DNA of 64,000 nt, taken from assembly GCA_963556255.1 (NCBI GenBank), contig OY744613.1, positions 42,997,861-43,061,860 on the forward strand. Direction: 5' to 3'. Both the position numbers and the translations under genes were made by a program. Position 1 is the stretch's first letter. Every line of letters starts with the position of its first letter. Below are positions 30,991-41,566 of this stretch, in pieces. Below the pieces are notes generated by a model. That model ran no database searches and had not been told where the DNA came from. It saw only the letters and a program-made list of their open reading frames with translations. The stretch comes from Allolobophora icterica (lineage: Eukaryota > Annelida > Clitellata > Crassiclitellata > Lumbricidae).

Positions 30991-31690
30991 ATCATTAATT
31001 ATCTGGACGTGCTGAACGGCTGATCTTGTGTAACGAGCAGTTGTCCGATCACGCAGCTGTCAAACAGAGTCAATCAAGGCTGTTTTTAAGGGTATGTCAA
31101 AGGGCCAGACACGCACAGCCGTAAAGCTAAGAGCCATCACGGTTTGATTAATGACAATATCATAGGAGTCAATGAGGACTGCAGTAGTGGCGGTACGTCT
31201 GATAGTCTGCAATAGAACTGGACAGTCTCAGCCATGCAGATAGGCCCTATCAGTCTGCTGCACACCTTTTCTAGCATATAACTTGTTTAACTTTGTAAAC
31301 ATTAGATTGGATGACTGTTACGATCATCGGATCAACGGATGGAGATTAGCGGACGCAAAGCGACCGGGATCACAATCAACATTCTCTGTCCAGCGATGCA
31401 ATCGCTGCGGGCACACGCGGTAAACAAGCGTTCCAACTGCCGGGGGCAGGCCAGCCAATGGTTTTGAATGAACTGAGTATTTTGGTTAGTGATTGGTTAG
31501 TTATTGGCAATTGTTGGTTATGTCTCGGAATACATGCGACTTGGACTCCGAGAGCGGACTGATATTCTCTTGTACGTTTGATTAAGGTATGTTCTTGTCT
31601 TAATAAAGCTTTCAATACAACGACAGGTTCTCCCCTTGATCTGCTTATTCCCCAGGCTACCTGATACAAATATCGGGAACCTGGACCAAT
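30991..31690 (+). repeat. LTR, family B, 5' copy
   Basis: Starts near TTATCTGGACGTGCTGAACGG, includes TGTTACGATCATCGGATCAA, the R-U5-like GACTTGGACTCCGAGAG and TTGATTAAGGTATGTTCTTG, then TTAATAAAG and the ending CTGATACAAATATCGGGAAC. A second copy begins at 32922. Together they bracket a 1.2 kb interior holding integrase, so this is a short, internally deleted element. Confidence 0.7.
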
Positions 31691-32300
31691 GGTGAAGAGG
31701 TATTTATGAAGGTTCAGTTCTAAGTAGAGAGAAGACGATGGCGGATTAACCCAGAGTGCGTATGCACTAAACCAGGTTCTAGAGGATGGATGATTCATCC
31801 CACAGTAGGAGTCAGACTGACACAGTACAACTCTAGAGGTTAAAGACTTGGAGATGTATATCGCTATCAGGAATAGCCTGACTGGAGAACGATGCATCTG
31901 GAGGCTGGATAGCTAAGTAGTTACAGGCAGATAAGGCAAAGAAGGTAAGGGAATGGCCGGAAGAGTGGCTCCTAGCCCACGGTATGGCTGTTGGAGAAGG
32001 ATTGAGCTGAGAGGGATGAGAGGATGGGATTGAGTTAGTCAGAGGAAAGGGGAATAGAGGAATAGATCAGTGCAGAGAAGACGTTGTGCAGAGTCAGGAC
32101 ATGGGTTAGACGCTAAGAACAGTCTGACTGACATCCTCGAATGAAGCTAAGTAAATTAGTATTATTATTTTCATAATTATTATTATAATTACTGTCATTA
32201 TTATTATTGTCTGCATCATTCTTAATCTTGTGATGCGTAACGCGAGTCTGAGCTCTTGTCATTATAATAAATTGTATATTTTGTAAATGATACATAGCAG
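31691..32300 (+). repeat. Leader repeat K, copy 1
   Basis: Non-coding leader shared with 49640-50250: AGAGAAGACGATGGCGGATTA, GAACGATGCATCTGGAGGCTGG, AGAGTCAGGACATGGGTTAG, CTGACTGACATCCTCGAATG and a TTATTATT-rich end. The last motif is also echoed at 11690-11700. Confidence 0.7.
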
Positions 32301-32399
32301 GGCACGGATCGATGCGTGATAGCTGGGCGCACTAGCAAACGCTTATCACTAGCGCCTAATCTTCCTCCACTGGCAATAGCGCCGTCTCGATCAGAGTAA

Positions 32400-32921
32400 G
32401 CGACCAAGTCACCCCATTAAGGCCCTCCTTCATCCGTTGTCGATTGAAAATGCCTTCGGCCGCTGGCACATGGACGTCGCTTTTCCTACTACCACCTACT
32501 TCAGAGGGTCATAAATACATCATGGTGCTCGTGGATTCACTTAACGAAATGGATCGAGGCCTTTAGTCTGCCTAACGAGTTGGCTATGGCAGTTGCAAAC
32601 GTCTTTTATTCGCAAATTTTTACCAGATACGGGCCACCTGTGCCTCTGATAACACAGATCATGGACAAAACTTCATGTCTATTCTGGTATCAGAACTGTG
32701 TTAAAGGTTTGGTGTATAGACAACATTTACGTCCAGCTGCTACTATCCACAAACGAACAGTTAAGTGGAACGGTTTGGGCCAGTGTTATCGCAGTCTCTA
32801 CGTTCTAACTCTCTCAACCAGAAAGATTGGGACCAGTATTTACCGGCTAACTTTACACGTGTAGAGGAACTCCTGCAGCTGGCAGTACACAACAAACACC
32901 GTGTTTCCTTCTATAATTATA
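32400..32921 (+). pseudogene. pol-like: Ty3/gypsy integrase fragment, family B
   Basis: Readable pieces: GRWHMDV (first catalytic Asp region), YIMVLVDSL, KWIEAFSLPNELAMAVANVF, YSQIFTRYGPPVPLIT, then the second-Asp region with a frameshift, and YLPANFTRVEELLQLAVHN in another frame. At least four frame changes. The sequence stops at about 32918 where the family B LTR starts, so the C-terminal domain was deleted with the 3' end of pol. Same family as 19440 and 50340. Confidence 0.8.
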
Positions 32922-33410
32922 TGGACGTGCTTAATGGCTAATGTTGTTTATCGAGAAGCTGGCCGATCGCGCAGCTGTTACACGTAGTCAGAGTAGGCCT
33001 AAAAGACTGTTTTAAAGGGGCTGTCAAAAGGGCCAGAAACTCACAGCCGTAAGGTTAAGAGGCATCACGGTTTGATTACTGACAAATATAGTAGTCAATG
33101 AAGACTGCAGTAGCGACGTAACGGACATCTGATAGTCTGCAATAGAACTGGACAATCGCAGCCAAGCAGACATCAGTCTTCTGCAAACCTTTTCTAGCAC
33201 ATAACTTACATAACTTTGTTCGAATCATTAGTTTGGGTCACTGTTACGATCATCGGATCAACCGATGGAAATGAGGGGAAGCAAAGCGACAGGGATCACA
33301 ATCAACGGTCTCTATCCAACGGTGCAATCGCTGCGGGCACACGCTGTTAACAAGCGTTCCAACCGCCCGAGGCAGACCATCCAATTGCTTCGAATCAAAG
33401 GGGTAGTTTG
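32922..33410 (+). repeat. LTR, family B, 3' copy (truncated)
   Basis: Matches 30991-31480: TATGGACGTGCTTAATGGC, CACAGCCGTAA, GGCATCACGGTTTGATTA, CTGTTACGATCATCGGATCAAC, GCAATCGCTGCGGGCACACG, AACAAGCGTTCCAACCGC. It is cut at about 33405 and replaced by family C sequence, so R-U5 is missing. Confidence 0.7.
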
Positions 33411-33775
33411 TCTCTTTTTCTCCGGTATCAGAATGTCGAATAAGCTGTTGAACGGAAGGTATCGTAGCACCGCTACAGGCAATAGATTGGTTGAAATGGT
33501 TGCTGAAACGCAATGATCACCCAGTTACAAACTCGTTACGACCTAGTTGCAAACACGTTACAGCCTAGTTACAATAGTCTAAGATGACCTATTTGAAGAC
33601 GCATAAAGCTGTTTGATAGGAGATTGCATATAAGATCTTGAAAAACCATTAATAATGAAGCGTATGCTTACTCAGTCGGAGAGTCTACTGTAAAACTGTA
33701 AAACGGACACACCTTGTCGTGTCCAGGGAGATCTGCTGGAGTTCACAGGATGGAAGAAGGTGACTACCTGCACGT
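33411..33775 (+). repeat. LTR-like segment, family C, copy 1
   Basis: Matches 52915-53270: GGT(A/G)TCAGAATGTCGAATAAG, AACGCAATGATCACCCAGTT, TTACAGCCTAGTTAC, GATTGTATATAAGATCTTG-like TATA region, ACTCAGTC(G/C)GAGAGTCTACTGT, TGTCGTGTCCAGGGAGATCTG. It is followed in both places by the 129-bp coding satellite. Confidence 0.7.
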
Positions 33776-33831
33776 GTACTTCCTCCACTAATGAAACTTG
33801 AACTTCGTCCAGATCAAGGTCTTGGTTCCTG

Positions 33832-34225
33832 AATCCGCCTGACCAGTTGGAGGCCTCAGGGAGAGAGACTGTTACAGCTAGATCACAGAAGAACAGTGCC
33901 ATTGCAGATCGCGCGTTCGCAGCTGGTGAAACTTTGTCATCGTCAACGCCTTGGTTCCTGAACCATGCTGACTCGTTGGAGGCCGCAGGGAGATGTTGTT
34001 ACAGCTCGATCTGAGAAGAACAGTGCCACTGCAGTTCGCGCGTTCGCAGCTGGTGAAACTTTGTCATCGTCAACACCTTGGTTCCTGAACCATGCTGACC
34101 CATTGGAGGCCTCAGGGAGAGAGACTGCTACAGCTCGATCTGAGAAGAACAGTGCCATTGCAGTTCGCGCGTTCGCAGCTGGTGAAACTTGGTCATCGTC
34201 AAGCCTTTGTTCCTGAACATATGCA
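33832..34225 (+). repeat. 129-bp coding satellite, array 1 (3 units)
   Basis: Unit starts at 33832, 33951, 34078 and 34207 give spacings of 119, 127 and 129 bp. Each unit reads TTGGTTCCTGAACCATGCTG, then GGAGGCCTCAGGGAGAGAGA, then GATCTGAGAAGAACAGTG and GCGCGTTCGCAGCTGGTGAA. Translated: Pro-Trp-Phe-Leu-Asn-His-Ala-Asp-Pro-Leu-Glu-Ala, then ARSEKNSAIAVRAFAAGE, 43 residues per full unit. Related to arrays at 53330 and 61216. Confidence 0.85.
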
Positions 34226-34720
34226 GTGGTCAACAGAACAGACAATGACACGCATCGACTCAGGCATTCATTAACTAATGAATTGATGTCCCCTGCTATT
34301 CATCTTAACAGACTTCGACGGTCTGATAATGACAGAGAAGCTTTGTGGGACCGTTTTAATGACTTAATGGAGGCACCACAACCTTCCGCCTCACATGCAT
34401 CTGACACAACGCAGCCTCTCTTTCCACCGGATTTGGCTGGGGAGACAAACGTCAGTTCTTCAGAGGTCGACCAACCGTTAACTGACCTCCCTCCTTCATC
34501 GCCTCTTTCCGACACGTCTGTAGACATGAATGGTACTTTATCTTCGCGGATCTCTGATGTCGGCACATCCTCAGGGCGTCCCCTCGCAACATCTGCTGTG
34601 GATGTTTCTCCTCGCGCCGACGCTTTAACATCCTCACCAGATGCAAGGGTACTGACACTAATGAGGATTCACCATCGGCGTCTTCTTATCCACCTCCTCC
34701 CTCCCAGTCGTTTTAATTGA
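34226..34720 (+). CDS. Pol C-terminal extension-like protein
   Basis: 164 codons. The start (NRTDNDTHRLRHSLTNEL) and an amphipathic basic helix (HLNRLRRSDNDREALWDRFN, DLMEAPQPS) are conserved at 55790-55950, upstream of envelope in both cases. After that it is a low-complexity Ser/Thr/Asp-rich region (SSEVDQPLTDLPPSSPLSD) with the look of a disordered tail. No known domain. Position between array 1 and the envelope, and the pol-extension-envelope order at 19.4-20.9 kb, suggest the end of Pol. Open here but shifted in the 55.8 kb copy. Confidence 0.4.
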   Translation: MVNRTDNDTHRLRHSLTNELMSPAIHLNRLRRSDNDREALWDRFNDLMEAPQPSASHASDTTQPLFPPDLAGETNVSSSEVDQPLTDLPPSSPLSDTSVDMNGTLSSRISDVGTSSGRPLATSAVDVSPRADALTSSPDARVLTLMRIHHRRLLIHLLPPSRFN

Positions 34721-34833
34721 TTACTGTATGTGTTCTCTTATGCTGTCTTAAGTCCTATTTTTATCATTTACTCGTGTGTCCCTTCTTTATTCTGTCCATT
34801 TATTTTATTCTCTCTATTTTTTTATGTTATAGC

Positions 34834-35570
34834 ATGGCGTTGTTATCCGCCTTCGTCTTGGTCGTCTACTTCGCTTTCTCTCAGACTTACACAGCACGGA
34901 TTCTGTGCCGTCCGTGGTGCCACGACATAATTACGGCGTCGTCTTTAAATACCAGAATCACGTTCAAACGTCTGCGGGATATATTCGCCTCACACGCTTC
35001 ATTCTGTTTTGCCTTCATTAACTTTTTGGCATACTTTTGTGGATTGGTGTTCTCAGCCGTTGTATTAAAGTGTTCGTACGGAATTTCTGTTTCTTATTAC
35101 CTTGGCCAACAACTTTACTAATCAAACGTGCCATCAGTTTTATGATACTCTTCAAGCTGTTTATGATCTTCTGCCTGAGTCTCCTCTTCCTCTTAATATC
35201 ACTAAAAGAAAGAGGTCATTGTTTCCTTTAATTTGGGAATTAGCGAGTTCTTTATTTGGCAAAGTTTCAGAGGGTGATATTCAAACTATTGTGTCTCATG
35301 TTAATGCTTTGACTAAATCTCAGTCAAAGATGCTTACTGGTTTTCATAAGCAGACGGATCATGTCTCCTTTTATGACTTTGTCGCAGGCGCGTATGAATG
35401 GTTTTGAGGATTTATTGCAGAAACAGTACGCTGCAGCGATTGACTCTATTACAGTGGAACAGAAATGCGTAGTTCAGCTTAGTGACAATTTGAAGTTCGT
35501 GTTGTTAAACTGTTACTGGATGCCCTACTGCTTATATTGTGTCTGGATCAGCTTTGAGTTCTCGGATTAA
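34834..35570 (+). pseudogene. env-like: F-like envelope glycoprotein, copy 2, broken
   Basis: Starts with a plausible signal peptide (ATG 34834, hydrophobic run ending FSQT). A 1-bp frame change within about 60 bp moves the conserved part to another frame: FWHTFVDWCSQPLY, ANNFTNQT, then a furin-type site (KRKRS, about 35202) followed by a fusion-peptide-like LFP stretch and a heptad-rich helix with IVSHVNALTKSQSKMLTGF. This layout is that of the baculovirus F/errantivirus envelope family, which mediates membrane fusion. After about 35510 the remaining ectodomain is deleted and the sequence jumps to the tail. There are stops and shifts at several points; not functional. Confidence 0.75.
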
Positions 35571-35581
35571 ATCTTTTAGGC

Positions 35582-35839
35582 TTGATTCGTCCTCAAGTGG
35601 TTATTAATTGGGCTGATTTTCAAATGGTGCATAGATATTCTGGCCGTTCTTTATACATTGCAACACATGTACCTATTTCCTACATCCAGCGTTTTAAACT
35701 TTATTCTGTGTTTGCTAATGATTATGAATGTTTTCTGTTTTTTGCACACGCTGGACGTGGAAACTATGTGACGATGTCAAGCGCTGAGTCAAGACGAGAC
35801 TGTGCTACTCTTTCGCCATCTTCCATGTTGGCAGGCTAA
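35582..35839 (+). pseudogene. Envelope C-terminal tail, copy 2
   Basis: 85-codon frame reading RPQVVINWADFQMVHRYSGR, SLYIATHVPISYIQRFKLYS, VFANDYECFLFFAHAGRG. It aligns with 26990-27214 (GDFQLVYHHTTKVLVLATT, LERIQLLSLLRNQYVSLLLF, THGRQ): F-Q-(M/L)-V, A-T, Q-x-(F/L)-x-L-x-S, F-F-A/T-H-x-(G)-R are shared. The preceding sequence (SALSSRIKSF) corresponds to the 54.86 kb copy. The frame closes shortly before the LTR at 35850, fixing its place as the last coding segment of the element. Confidence 0.6.
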
Positions 35840-35849
35840 AGTCATCGTC

Positions 35850-36262
35850 TCTGTTCAAATCATGGACGTCTTAGGCATAATTGCCTGTTGCCTCAGGTCT
35901 GCTGACTCATCTCTGCTGGTGCGGTAACTGTTCCGTCTGTCGAATACCAGTACAGCTCCTAAAATGGACATCTAGTTGAGATGCTCTAAGCTGGCTAGCG
36001 CTGCTGCCTAGATTCTTTGCTATATAAAGATACAAACTCGTATTGTCTGTCTGACTGCTTTGGGGCTCAATCTGACTACAGATACTCAGCTCTGGTAAGA
36101 CCGTATGTATTCGGTGGCTAAGATCATTTAGATCACTCGCCTCATATCATCATCATCAGATATAAGCTTTCGGCATAATTTTATTCATGTAGGTACTGTA
36201 TTAAATATTTTATATCCATCATGTCTTATCTATCCTGTAAGCTAGTTCCCTTGTAAATAATG
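35850..36262 (+). repeat. LTR, family A, copy A4 (3' of envelope)
   Basis: TATA box CTATATAAAG at 36021, CTGACTGCTTTGGGGCTC, donor-like CTCTG|GTAAGACCGTATG at 36095, TATTAAATATT at 36200 and ending GTAAGCTAGTTCCCTTG at 36236. It directly follows envelope-tail sequence, as expected of a 3' LTR. Sequence resembling the start of another family A LTR begins at about 36270. Confidence 0.75.
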
Positions 36263-36264
36263 TA

Positions 36265-36383
36265 TCACAACTTTGATAGTACTATCACGGTTTTACATTT
36301 ATAATATATATATAGCAAGCATTAATATATTTATTGTGTATTGCCTGCTTGGCTGAGTCTTACCTATTTTTGGCTTCGGTGCC
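36265..36383 (+). repeat. Left part of a family A U3 split by a LINE
   Basis: ACTATCACGGTTTTACATT, TTAATATATTTATTG, GCCTGCTTGGCTGAG and CTTACCTATTTTTGGCTTCGG match 22655-22755 in order. It is interrupted at about 36380 by a CAAT microsatellite that is the tail of a minus-strand LINE and resumes at about 37568. Confidence 0.55.
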
Positions 36384-37545
36384 TATCAATCAATCAATCA
36401 ATCAATCATGGAATTTATATAGCGCCTCTTCAAGGGCTCTACTCAGAGGCACTCCCAAGCCAGGCCTGATCAAACAGAAAAGTCTTCAATAGAGCGTAAA
36501 AAGAAGACGGGTGAGTACGAGGAGACAGGCGAAGGAGAGGTGGTAAGTCATTCCACGCAGTTGGGCCAGCGACAGAGAATGCTCGGCGCTGCATAGTAGC
36601 AGTGCGGGCATACGGGACTATAAAGTCGCCCCGAGAAGAGGAACGGAGGGCTGAGCGACCCGTAAGAGAAGAAGAGAGAGTGAAAACAGAGCATAGGTAG
36701 GAAGGAGCCATACCCAAAACACATTGCCAGGCGAGAGAGCAAAGCCGATACAGGATACGCTGCCGGATGGGAAGCCAATGAAGAGTATGATGCATGTAGG
36801 AGGATACACTACCATAGCGGGGTATGGAGCCAACAAGGCGCGCCGCAGACCGCAGGATCCTCTCAAGGAAGGACAGGCGGGTTTGAGGAAGACCGGTGTA
36901 GAGAGAAGAGCAATAATCTAAACGAGAGCAAACAAAGGCATGGATAAGAGTTGAAGCAGCAGAGGCTGAGAGAGAGCGAGCAACAACCCTGAGCTGGCGG
37001 AGATGGTAGAAACAGGAGCGAGACAGAGAAGAGAGGTGCTTAGTAAATGTTAGTTCCTGGTCAAGAATGACACCAAGGTTCCGGACAGAGGTAGAAAATG
37101 GTATTAGAGGAAATTCAGCAGCCAAAAGGGTCAGGTCAAGTTTTGCTAACTGCTGGCGAGTACCCAGCCATATGTACTGTGTCTTAAGAGGATTAAGTCT
37201 CAGGCGATTGGAAGAAAGCCAGGCAGATAGAGTGTCAGTTGCACGAGACATCAAGCGAACAGCACTCAGAGCATCCCGTGCAGAGCAATGCAGATAGGAC
37301 TGGAGATCATCAGCGTAAGAATGGCTAGAAAGAGCACTAGCAGCAAGAACAGATTCAAGGTCAGCAGTAAAGAGGATATAAAGAAGAGGGCCAAGCACAG
37401 AACCCTGGGGGAGGCCAACAGGTACAGGAATCCAAGGAGAACGCGAGGAGTGGAAGACAGTAGACGAAGTGCGGTCAGATAGGTATGACGAAAGCCACTG
37501 TAGAGGTAGGTTGGAGATACCAAAGGAGGTAGAAAGGCAGACTCT
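36384..37545 (-). pseudogene. CR1/L2-type LINE reverse transcriptase, 5'-truncated
   Basis: On the minus strand one frame runs from about 37545 to 36439. Motifs in order: SYLSDRTSSTVFHSS, VGLPQGSVLGPLLYILFTAD, HSYADDLQSYLHC (catalytic YADD), RLNPLKTQYIWLG, VRNLGVILDQELTF, SRLDYCSSLYTGLP, LHWLPIRQRILYRLC, RRAFSVAGPTAWNDLP and SFYALLKTFLFDQAW at the C-terminus. This is the second half of RT plus the C-terminal domain of CR1/L2-like non-LTR elements. The endonuclease and N-terminal RT are missing (typical 5' truncation). The 3' end carries GCGCTATATAAATTCC and ends in (TTGA)n. The preserved frame suggests a fairly young insertion. Confidence 0.92.
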
Positions 37546-37567
37546 CCCTAGTCAGGGAGAGTCTGCC
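37534..37567. repeat. Perfect 15-bp hairpin at the LINE 5' junction
   Basis: AGGCAGACTCTCCCT, a 4-nt AGTC loop, then its exact reverse complement. The left arm is LINE coding sequence, the right arm its inverted copy at the truncation point. Confidence 0.8.
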
Positions 37568-37930
37568 TCAAGCCTACCTACATATACCTCGGGCTTCGTT
37601 AAGCTGCAGCCGTGAGCTCAGGTACGCGTGTAACTCCTTAGAAGGGCTTGCCTTTCTGGGATGCTGAGCCGAGTTGCTATCACTGACTAATCTCTCTTGT
37701 CTATATAAGATCGCCCCTTCGCATCTTCAGTATGACTGCTTTGGGTTCGCTCCTACTCAGTTCAGGTAAGACTGTCTGCATTCGGTGGTTAGATATCATA
37801 CACCGTTCATTGTCATCGTATGTAAGCTTTCAGCAATCAGCATAATTGTGTTTAATTGGTTTCTTTATTAAATGTTGTATTTTCATCATGTCTTATCTAT
37901 CCTGTAAGCTAGTTCCCTTGTAAATAGTGT
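37568..37930 (+). repeat. LTR, family A, copy A1' (right part)
   Basis: CTCGGGCTTCGTTAAGC, GCTGCAGCCGTGAG and CTCCTTAGAAGGGC correspond loosely to 22790-22870 in copy A3. From 37680 it is near-identical to 27536 onward, including TATA at 37702, the GTAAGACTGTC donor at 37764 and the ending GCTAGTTCCC at 37908. Confidence 0.75.
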
Positions 37931-38060
37931 AATATAATCTTGATATTTGGTGAATAAACCTGGTTTACGACCGAAAAATTCGCTCTGCAACGGTTTTCAC
38001 TATTCTTTGTATTGTCTGTTAATTATATATTATTGATCGTTTTGTTCTCTTCTAGTTTCA

Positions 38061-38468
38061 ATGTTCTTCGCTATCGTTCATTCTTGCTCTTTGGGCCTCC
38101 GCCACCTGGCGAGTAAGCTGTCTCGTTTCTGGTACCCTGCGCCATCTTCACCTGTCTCGCACCACCCAGCACCTATAGACATCTATTCAGTTGCCTTCTT
38201 CGAAACAGTAAATTCATCTTGGACGAATCTAGAAAGCGAATATTACGAGGACTTTGCGTTTCATCATTTCGAAAATCTGTACCCCTGCGACTGGATCACA
38301 TGCAATCATAAATTTGACATCCTCCATGAAATCCTCGAAGCCAGAGATCCTTTGACGGCTATCAGGGAACTTTTTCTTGAACCCTACGTTTCTACGGAAA
38401 ACTGGGATATTGTCTCTCTCGACACCCATCGTCCTGACTTCGATCCCCCCGGTCCTTACTGGCCATGA
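38061..38468 (+). CDS. ORF-X family protein, copy 2
   Basis: 135 codons. Identical to the 27.9 kb copy except for its last residues, where the shorter C-run keeps the Gly-Pro-Tyr-Trp-Pro end that also appears (as Gly-Pro-Phe-Trp-Pro) in the diverged 23.3 kb copy. It therefore probably represents the intact form. The acceptor CTCTTCTAG lies just before the ATG. Motifs: SRFWYPAP, DIYSVAFFE, C-x4-C-x-H in PCDWITCNHK, DPLTAIRELFLEPY, TENWDIVSLDTH. Function unknown; soluble, acidic, aromatic-rich. Confidence 0.8.
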   Translation: MFFAIVHSCSLGLRHLASKLSRFWYPAPSSPVSHHPAPIDIYSVAFFETVNSSWTNLESEYYEDFAFHHFENLYPCDWITCNHKFDILHEILEARDPLTAIRELFLEPYVSTENWDIVSLDTHRPDFDPPGPYWP

Positions 38469-40040
38469 TTCTTTCATTATAGTTCTCTCTGTTGTGTAGT
38501 AGCATCGTGTCTGTATAATGTCTATTAAGTAATTCATTTATGATGTGCCTGTAATGTGCCAGTCATGGTTTTATCTATCCTTGTGCGATAATATTTCTGC
38601 TCGTGTGGCTCAGTTTGTGTCTGTCATGTTTGTTTGTCAGTCCTCTTTATTGTTGTGTTCCGTATCTGTCGAGTGTGTCATTTCTGTAGGTGTTCCGTGT
38701 CCGTTTGTACCAATTTCATTCGTGTGATTTTAGCGTGTCAAGTGTCTCTGTGTAGCATTTCATTAGCATGTCATTATTTTTTCAGGCCACCGACTCTAGC
38801 AGTCTTAGTTATCACGCAATTGTTCAATTTCATTATATTATCTTATTTAATCGGGTTTATCGGCTGCGTTTCCTTCCATCCATATTTGATTACAGAGCGC
38901 TTGTCAATAACGTCGCTGTAGTTGATATTTCTATCTCGCCGGCCTCAATTTCAAATTCCTTTTACCTTATTGGTAGTGATTTCTTTATATTAGCTTCGCT
39001 TGAGTGCACATATCAGCGTATATTTAGCGGTTCGTAGTTATAACTTCTCACAGAAACCCTCTTAGCTCCGGTTCTGTGCGCGTTTTGTTTACCGAAGGAC
39101 TTAATCCTCGGTCGACCATATTGACATTTCTCTAATATCTTTAGTCAGTGACACCTTTATCGCGGGTCGCTTCGTTCTTCCTAGCACTTTTATTACCCTG
39201 TCGGCTTCGGATTTCAAAGTAGCCCGTCGCGGTGCCGGCTTCGTTTGTACTGTTTCTGGTTTCAGATCCTGCTCTGTTCACCTGTGTCTCCAGAGGCACT
39301 CAGCCATATCTAACCGGACAAACAGACGGTCAGGCTGTGTTACCGCCGGTGGCGTATCACAACACGAATTCATCCGCCAGGGGTTGCGGGCCGACTCTCT
39401 ACGACGATTCCTGCGCTTTCTCAGGCGAAAGTCGTGAACCGCTTTGCTGTATGTCAATCGTCGGCCATCTTTGGACAAGCACGTGGAATCGGGATTGAGG
39501 ATTTTGGCGTTGGCTCAACAGAATAGCCGCAAGTCGTCCATCCTAAGGTCTGTTCACATTTTATTTCTGTGTCAGTACTATAATCTACCATGTCTCACCT
39601 CGGCTTACTGTCTGTCTGACTAAATCGTTATAGTTAAGTGATCGACGCGTCTTAAACGTGTTCTTGGCCATTCGCATTGTCTTACACGTGTTCGCCAAGA
39701 GGCGTCCATATTGAATTTGTACGCCCCCTTGTATTTAGGAAAACCGAGTTCATATGTCTGTGAGTGCACGGTATGATTGTTCCTGCTTGTTCTTTGAATG
39801 TTGTGGTTGAGTATCGAATGTTGTATTTGAAGCTTGGGTAGATTTGTTCGTAATTTTGTTTCGTGCTCTGTTGCGGTTATACGCCGTATTCCTTCCACGC
39901 TACGTGCTCATTCTAGCATTACTAGGAATCAGGCATTTTCGTCCTTGTATTTTGTCGTTTCTTGTGTTTTGCATGTTCCCACGGGCAATGGGCATGACAT
40001 TAATTGTTTGGTTTTCTGTTCTGAGTTATCTCTCACTCTC
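38469..40040 (+). other. Internal region downstream of ORF-X copy 2
   Basis: Near-identical to 28338-29057 as far as about 39203, then clearly diverged but still homologous (including an extra stretch at about 39244-39350 relative to the other copy). The GCGPTLYDDSCAFSG, REPLCCMSIVGHLWTSTWNR frame is kept. Homology ends at about 40035 in GTTATCTCTCACTCTC. Confidence 0.5.
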
Positions 40041-40560
40041 ATTGTTGATTTACTGTGTTCAATTACTACTGCATTGTATCGTGTATGTTCGGTCTCGCTG
40101 CTTGAGAATTTTGAAGGTTCTACATAACCTTTCTTGTTCTGTCAGCCATTAATGATCGTTGGAATAATCTTGACATCACATTGGCTTGAAGTGTTTCGTC
40201 TACGGTCTTTGTTCTTTCAAGGGCACCATTTTTATTACTCGAGAGAGGTGCTATATAAATCCACTCCGCTTGTTCGTGTGTTCTTTCCTAGTGGTAGCCT
40301 AGTGGTGTCTGGGTGTGCTGGTTGAAGATATCTTTGAGGTATAGGATTGGGAGACGGGACGAGACAGGCATTCACTTGTGTAACTGACAACCGATAGACT
40401 AACACAGAAGTCTTGACGTTGTGCCGTAGAGAACAGATTAGACTTTTCCTTGTTCTGAATCGAAGCATGCTACTTTTATAATACATTCTGTTTCCAAACG
40501 CAGTGTCTGTTTATCTTCTGTGACTAGGTTCCCCAGTCTTAAGATAAACGTGGTAAACAA
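40041..40560 (+). repeat. LTR-like segment, family G
   Basis: GCTATATAAAT TATA-type word at 40250, ACGTTGTGCCGTAGAGAACAGATTAGA at 40410, CTTGTTCTGAATCG, CTTTTATAATACATTCTG and the ending GACTAGGTTCCCC at 40522. Matches 12340-12460. Confidence 0.55.
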
Positions 40561-40800
40561 GCGTTCCAACAGCCGGAGGTCGGCCATCCTATTGTCTCGA
40601 ATCAAAGAGGTAGGCGACTCGTGACTGGCAATTGTTGGTTACGTCTCGGAATACATGCGACTTGGACTCAGAGAATGGACTCATATTCTCTTGTACGTTT
40701 GATTAAGGTATGTTCTTGTATTAATAAATCTTGTAATGCACCGACCGGTTCTTCACTTGATCTGCTAGTTCCCCAGGTTAACTGATACACATATGAGACA
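40561..40800 (+). repeat. LTR fragment, family B
   Basis: AACAAGCGTTCCAACAGCCGG, GTTACGTCTCGGAATACATG, ATTCTCTTGTACGTTTG, TTAAGGTATGTTCTTGTATT and the ending GATCTGCTAGTTCCCCAGG. Fused to the family G end without spacer. Confidence 0.65.
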
Positions 40801-41566
40801 GAAAGTAGGCTTCATAGAAGTTACAGAAGTCGGTTGCATGTGAGAGGCGAGTGACTCAGCAGGAGAAAGGGCTAAACGCATCAATCAAGGAAATTAGATT
40901 TAACAGCATTGTACGGTTCAGGGAGAAGCGTCCTGGTGACTTAATTCGGTGAAGTTGGCACATTAGAAAATATGATGAATGTTCCAAACAAATGGGCGAG
41001 ACACGAAAAAGTAAACCTTACGGAACATTCAGGCATGGGCTGGAAAGCGATCAAGCGAACAAGTTAAGGATTTATCTAAATTGAGATCAGCCGATAGAGA
41101 GATAGACAGCTTATTGGTAAAATTATGGGAGGTTTAATAAAGGGAAAAGGTATAAAAACTGGAACTTAAGAGAAAACGGTTTACAGTGCGCGACTGACAT
41201 TGGTTGGCTACGTACTGAATCGCAGGCGAATTAGACTCTGAGAGCAGACTGTAATTCTCTTGTACTTCTCATTATTTAAGGTATGTTCTTGTACTAATAA
41301 TATCTGTATACAACAATGAGTCTTCTTCTGTGCTGCTAGTTCTCCAAGCCTCTGATAGATGGGGTGATCCGGGGTACCGATCAGAACCTAATTTCTGATT
41401 CTACGTAAGTGCTGATTCAATTTTTTCCAGCCTTTAAGTTTCTTGATAAATGAGCTTTTCTGTATGGGAAGCGCGACTTTTGCGGTTGACGGAAGAGCGA
41501 GAGGAACTACTGAAGACAGCTCTCCGCCAGGGCCGTTTTATCCACTAGGCACAGAAACTGGTGTTG
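40801..41566 (+). repeat. LTR, family H, copy 3, with leader
   Basis: GCGATCAAGCGAAC, GATCAGCCGATAGAGA, TATAAAAACTGG at 41151, GTGCGCGACTGACATTGG, TTTAAGGTATGTTCTTG, ending GCTAGTTCTCC at 41335. The leader (GTGATCCGGGGTACCGATCAG, then T-rich sequence ending CCAG) and a short coding-like start match 26085-26240. It is cut at about 41565 by sequence of the A2 leader type. Confidence 0.65.
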
